Below, piece by piece: positions 52,701 through 54,916 of a stretch of DNA of 54,916 nucleotides; within the stretch, counting starts at the first letter, position 1, and the number at the start of each line of letters is the position of its first letter. The stretch spans positions 1 through 54,916 of the forward strand of contig JBAXGN010000019.1 of NCBI GenBank assembly GCA_037139415.1, given 5' to 3'. The position numbers and the translations under genes are program-made. This DNA comes from Verrucomicrobiota bacterium (GTDB lineage: Bacteria > Verrucomicrobiota > Verrucomicrobiia > Limisphaerales > Fontisphaeraceae). The notes under the pieces were generated by a model. That model made no database searches, was not told the DNA's origin, and saw only the letters and a list, made by a program, of their open reading frames with translations.

Positions 52701-54381
52701 CCGCCCAGGCATCCAGCACCTGCTGCCGCATCAGGTGGACGCGCTCCGTCGCGATCTGCGGCACTTGGTTGATTTCCTCACAGGTTTGCTGCGCCAATTC
52801 AAAGGCTCCTTGGTTCACCAAACTATGCACCTTGGTTTCGATGGTTTGCGCCCACCTCTCCGGCAACTGTTGTCGCAGGCGTTCCTCGGTTTCTCCCAGG
52901 TTCGTGGCGAACTCCCGCAGTTCCTCCAGTTTGGCCATCGCCTCCGGGTACTGCCCATTATCTGCCAGCTTGCGGACCTCCTTGCCCAACTCCTGTTTCC
53001 GGCTCTCCGCCGCGCCCGCCTCCTGTTGCAGTTGGGCCGCCGCCTTCACCAGCGTCCGGCCATGCTCGCCCCGGGGTTGGAATTTCAACTCGCGGGTCAG
53101 TTCCCACTCCTTCTCCACCCGCGCCCATTTCTTTTCCCCAAAGTACCGCCGCATGCCTTCCAAGGCGCTGCGCAACCGCTCGAACGCCTGCACATCCGTG
53201 CCGCAACTGGTGCAAAACTTGATCCGGCGCGGCCCTTCCTTGCCGCATTCCGGGCAGGGCATCATCAACCCTGCCCCGCAACCCTCGCAATATTTTGCGT
53301 CCAGCGCGTTAATGGTGCCGCAGGAGAGGCAGCGGTTTTCATTATCCGCTACCGCGGGACTCTTGCCGGCGGGCTTCACTATGGTCCGCTCGTCCAAATC
53401 CTTGATCAGATCTTCGGCGCTGAAATATCGGTCTTCCGGGTTGTTTTTGATGCACCGCAGAATCACCCGTGCCAGCCAGGGTTCCGGGATGGCCTCCTGG
53501 TCCACATTATCCGGTGGCTCGCCGGTCACCAATTCATACAGCGTCTTGCCCAGCGCATAAATATCCGCCGTGTGATTTACCGTCTTGGCATTGCGCCGCT
53601 GCTCCGGCGGCATGTACCATGGCGTTCCCATGCCGTAACCGGTCAGCGACAAATCACTGTCGGTCCCCACGCGGGCCAGCCCGAAATCCACAATTTTGGG
53701 CACCAATTGGCCCTCTTCTGTGGCCAATAAAATGTTTCCCGGCTTGATATCGCGATGCACCAGATTCTTGCGGTGGGCGAACGCCAGCCCGCGCGCCACC
53801 CCTTTCACCAATTCCACCGCCTCGTCCACCGGCAGCTTGCCATGCCGTGCGCGCAGATGTTCCCGCAGACTGCCGCCGCCCACGTATTCCATGACCACGT
53901 ACCCGCCTTCAGCATCCTGCTCATGGTCAAACACCGTGACGATGTTTCGATGGCTTAAGCCCGCGATGGCCTGGGCTTCCCGGGCGAACCGTTCCAAGGT
54001 TTGCTTGGCGTGGGTGCCTTCGCTTTTGCCGATGTGCAGCCGCTTAATGGCCACGAACCGGCCCAACTTCTTGTCCCGTGCCTTGTGGACCACGGCAAAC
54101 CCGCCCCGGCCAATCTCCTCCAGTAACTCGTACCGTTCGCCAAAGGCGACTCCACTTGCCACCGGCTCCGCCCCGCCGGCGATCAAACTCGACTTCTCGA
54201 TAAAGGATTGCCCGGGTGTCTCCGGTCGTGAAGGCTTTTCAAGAAATGAGGCGGCCGGGGTCGGAACCGGCGCGGTCCCGTCCTCCTGCCCCGCGTTGCG
54301 GGCCGGGACACGTGTGCCGCACTCCAGGCAAAACTTGGCGTTTGCCGGAATCGCCGCCTGACATTTTAGGCAATGCTGCAT
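49786..54381 (-). CDS. Giant Ser/Thr protein kinase with zinc ribbons and SUMF1/FGE-like C-terminus
   Basis: 1531 aa from ATG 54381 (MQHCLKCQAAIP). Order: zinc ribbon (Cys 4, 7, 18, 21); kinase (about 84-335) with GRGGFAVV, Lys113 (VAIK), HRDIKPGN (Asp211), DFGLA (Asp232) and GTPWYMPPEQ; two more zinc ribbons (Cys 351/354/365/368 and 376/379/390/393); a long helical region of repeated short alpha-hairpins; one TM helix (about 893-911); more TPR-like repeats outside; and a formylglycine-generating-enzyme-like domain (about 1286-1531: NTLGMAFVPV, HPVTMVSWDDAKAFCRWL, YRLPTDAEWSYA, LSGNVCEWCEDFF, NAGFRC). The final Cys is kept, but the first catalytic-Cys position looks like Ser (HLLSAART), so maturase activity is unlikely. 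It is probably a transmembrane signalling kinase that reads an external ligand. Confidence 0.9.
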   Translation of the reverse strand: MQHCLKCQAAIPANAKFCLECGTRVPARNAGQEDGTAPVPTPAASFLEKPSRPETPGQSFIEKSSLIAGGAEPVASGVAFGERYELLEEIGRGGFAVVHKARDKKLGRFVAIKRLHIGKSEGTHAKQTLERFAREAQAIAGLSHRNIVTVFDHEQDAEGGYVVMEYVGGGSLREHLRARHGKLPVDEAVELVKGVARGLAFAHRKNLVHRDIKPGNILLATEEGQLVPKIVDFGLARVGTDSDLSLTGYGMGTPWYMPPEQRRNAKTVNHTADIYALGKTLYELVTGEPPDNVDQEAIPEPWLARVILRCIKNNPEDRYFSAEDLIKDLDERTIVKPAGKSPAVADNENRCLSCGTINALDAKYCEGCGAGLMMPCPECGKEGPRRIKFCTSCGTDVQAFERLRSALEGMRRYFGEKKWARVEKEWELTRELKFQPRGEHGRTLVKAAAQLQQEAGAAESRKQELGKEVRKLADNGQYPEAMAKLEELREFATNLGETEERLRQQLPERWAQTIETKVHSLVNQGAFELAQQTCEEINQVPQIATERVHLMRQQVLDAWAGRHEFQARQLLAKGQFEAAQQQLEEIQKLAGKLAPAHQQLHGEILEAWARKIETEAFACVRKSDLQLAGAAGEEFRQILAAYFSRALGICDQLKQVPGLAATRHRKLCGDVESAWALRLEEYAAAALTETPRPGPRLSLYHAVGGHNPELAIRLLDEATRVVGGQSLSRQALRQKAEVAMARRHARQLLEQGHHRAAAAKLAEIQGMAETVTDLQEQVLERWMAQVSQRIQERLGAQNLGGLPEEFAQLKIDLRAFGNQWELALPPICEAWTQPIEEIIQREFAAQHWQATQSLIQQTGADQWDDAVPAERRERISQITEACARHLRKTRLRVIGMTALVVVLAVVGYGLDQSLQKGKFTALMAEARNQYEANDFERALGTLGRARVLRWRDTAAVTKFKGEIEEMTRRQSAFDTSLAEANKQFGQTDYTKAMVSVQKALQLQWKNPQAALQLSNAIVSRDKQGQYERTLADAKTAFQQGRYQAAMQRARAALVLGGETGADAKTVVANITSEWTAKFDAALADCRQALKAGQFNEARQALHRAETLQAPPGRDTGTLAQEIEWTEKQTTYSSAVKAAEAALAQGDYQAVGRHLQKASASGWTNQTVAEDLGRQTAAGVKQALEKALTAARLAAQSGQWAEALKQINVVIELQPDHAEAKNLKASFEKRALFASTLEKARLAAARKQWAEAYRLAETAAQMDVADPMAKALKGELDAASPFPRANRSWTNTLGMAFVPVPGTKVIGCIWETRVMDYRAYAGAMPGVDDSWRKVEFEGTLVSNGTNHPVTMVSWDDAKAFCRWLTEKETREGILEAGQEYRLPTDAEWSYAIGLGERERGATPKDKDGKLKDVYPWGTGWPPPYGAGNYADVSAKRKFSDWPIIKGYDDGFATTAPVGSFKTNQFGLYDLSGNVCEWCEDFFDGQSGFRVLRGGAWDSVVPNHLLSAARTPGTQSLRGANAGFRCVLVGSRP

Positions 54382-54489
54382 CCAAGGATATTCAACGGTC
54401 AAAGAATGTAAAAAGCCGGGTTGAGTTTCAATCAAAATTCACGCCGACTTCGCTGTCCCCAGGGCTGCCTCAAGCTCGGTTTGGTTCAC

Positions 54490-54515
54490 GCTGGAAGCGG
54501 TGGCTGGAAGCGGTG
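54490..54515. repeat. 13-bp tandem duplication
   Basis: Two perfect copies of gctggaagcggtg in tandem, upstream of the kinase gene. Confidence 0.7.
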
Positions 54516-54596
54516 GCTCGGGTGTTCCCAGTGCAGCGGAATCACCCGGAAGAAAGTGAAGCGATTATGCCTGTTCCCTCAGCCGGATAATGAACT

Positions 54597-54615
54597 CCTC
54601 TCCCCGAGGGAGAGG
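54597..54615. repeat. Perfect hairpin CCTCTCCC-CGA-GGGAGAGG
   Basis: An 8-bp perfect stem with a 3-nt loop, flanked by ggtgagg further on. The word resembles short palindromes seen many times in other bacterial genomes between genes. No T-run follows. Confidence 0.55.
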
Positions 54616-54898
54616 AAACAGGTGAGGAGGTACGGAACCACAGACCCTGGCCCACCTCGTAGTATTCGTAACGCACCAACGCGCTGGATGCAGCCCCGCG
54701 CAGCCCCCGGGGCTTTCAGCGTTCGCGCTTTTAGCCTGTGTCGCTGTGTGAGGTTCCAACTCCTGACTCCAGGCTCCTGTCTTCTTCAGTGATATTTTTC
54801 TGCCCGAAAATATTTTTGCAAAAGTTGGCTTCGGCCCTCGGACTTGGCATCTTCTGGTCCTAATTTTTTTGGTGCAGCCTTCGATCTTTGACAGGCCA

Positions 54899-54915
54899 GC
54901 GGGTGCAAGTCCCGC
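54899..54915 (+). other. T-arm-like / riboswitch-like hairpin cut by the window edge
   Basis: Stem GCGGG/CCCGC with a 7-nt loop TGCAAGT. The core GGTGCAAGTCC resembles a tRNA T-arm with one change, the P4-P5 region of cobalamin riboswitches (GGTGxAAxTCC), and hairpins in domain I of some group II introns. The rest would lie beyond the window, so no call can be made. Confidence 0.25.
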
Positions 54916-54916
54916 C

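Larger units (their letters stand above)
54382..54916. other. Terminal non-coding region
   Basis: About 535 bp upstream of the kinase gene to the window edge with no credible protein. It contains a 13-bp tandem repeat, a short perfect hairpin and an edge-truncated RNA-like hairpin, listed separately. The kinase promoter should lie at its left end. Confidence 0.55.

Noticed and set aside
54865-54916. tRNA gene at the window end
   Set aside because: The 5-bp stem and 7-nt loop look like a T-arm, but the loop lacks TTC and there is no anticodon arm, D-arm or acceptor stem upstream.

Overview
The window reads as a chromosomal segment of a Verrucomicrobiota bacterium, most likely of the Limisphaerales/Pedosphaera type. 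The basis is gene content and style: Cys-type sulfatases, Tat-exported Gfo/Idh/MocA proteins, large secreted glycosidases, few Shine-Dalgarno sites, moderately high GC, and intergenic DNA with 7-bp-period tandem repeats and palindromes. No rRNA, tRNA, CRISPR array, integrase or complete transposon was seen. The taxonomic call is an inference from content, not from a marker gene.

Layout. 1-9404: a broken sulfatase, a membrane-fused spermidine-synthase-like protein with a small membrane partner, a Gfo/Idh/MocA oxidoreductase, a TAXI-type binding protein, an unlisted 58-aa holin-like gene with its own terminator, and an intact sulfatase. 9409-17517: manA, accA, a tandem SGNH hydrolase, a YgjV-like protein, a KefB-type antiporter and a GH5 enzyme with an inserted domain. 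17489-22905: a tight TonB receptor / YfiR / hybrid histidine kinase operon, divergent from an exported MsrB-MsrA fusion.

24486-30040 is a full phosphate-uptake operon, transcribed leftward as phoU-fusion, pstS, pstC, pstA, pstB2, pstB1. It holds the most striking signal in the window. The two PstB ATPases have complementary defects: one keeps Walker A, Q-loop and H-loop but has lost LSGGQ, and the other keeps LSGGQ but has lost the rest. This predicts an obligate asymmetric heterodimer with one working ATP site. The PhoU protein of the same operon carries a C-terminal low-molecular-weight phosphatase domain whose catalytic Cys and Arg are both replaced.

30177-36000 holds a sugar isomerase, a second Gfo/Idh/MocA protein, an anchored SGNH-like protein, a LolA-like protein and an O-antigen-ligase-like protein. 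36301-44853 looks like a metal-handling island: a Cys-rich exported protein, a His-rich zinc ribbon protein, an M48 protease, a P1B-4 (SPC-type) metal ATPase, a b561 cytochrome, a ConA-fold protein, a ModA-like lipoprotein, an unknown membrane protein, a truncated and frameshifted metal exporter, and a small membrane protein coupled to a beta-carbonic anhydrase. 44912-54381 holds a GH42-like glycosidase and a leftward run of a giant zinc-ribbon Ser/Thr kinase with a sulfatase-modifying-factor-like tail, ruvC, ruvA and a lysophospholipid acyltransferase. The last 535 bp are non-coding, with small repeats and a T-arm-like or riboswitch-like hairpin cut by the window edge.
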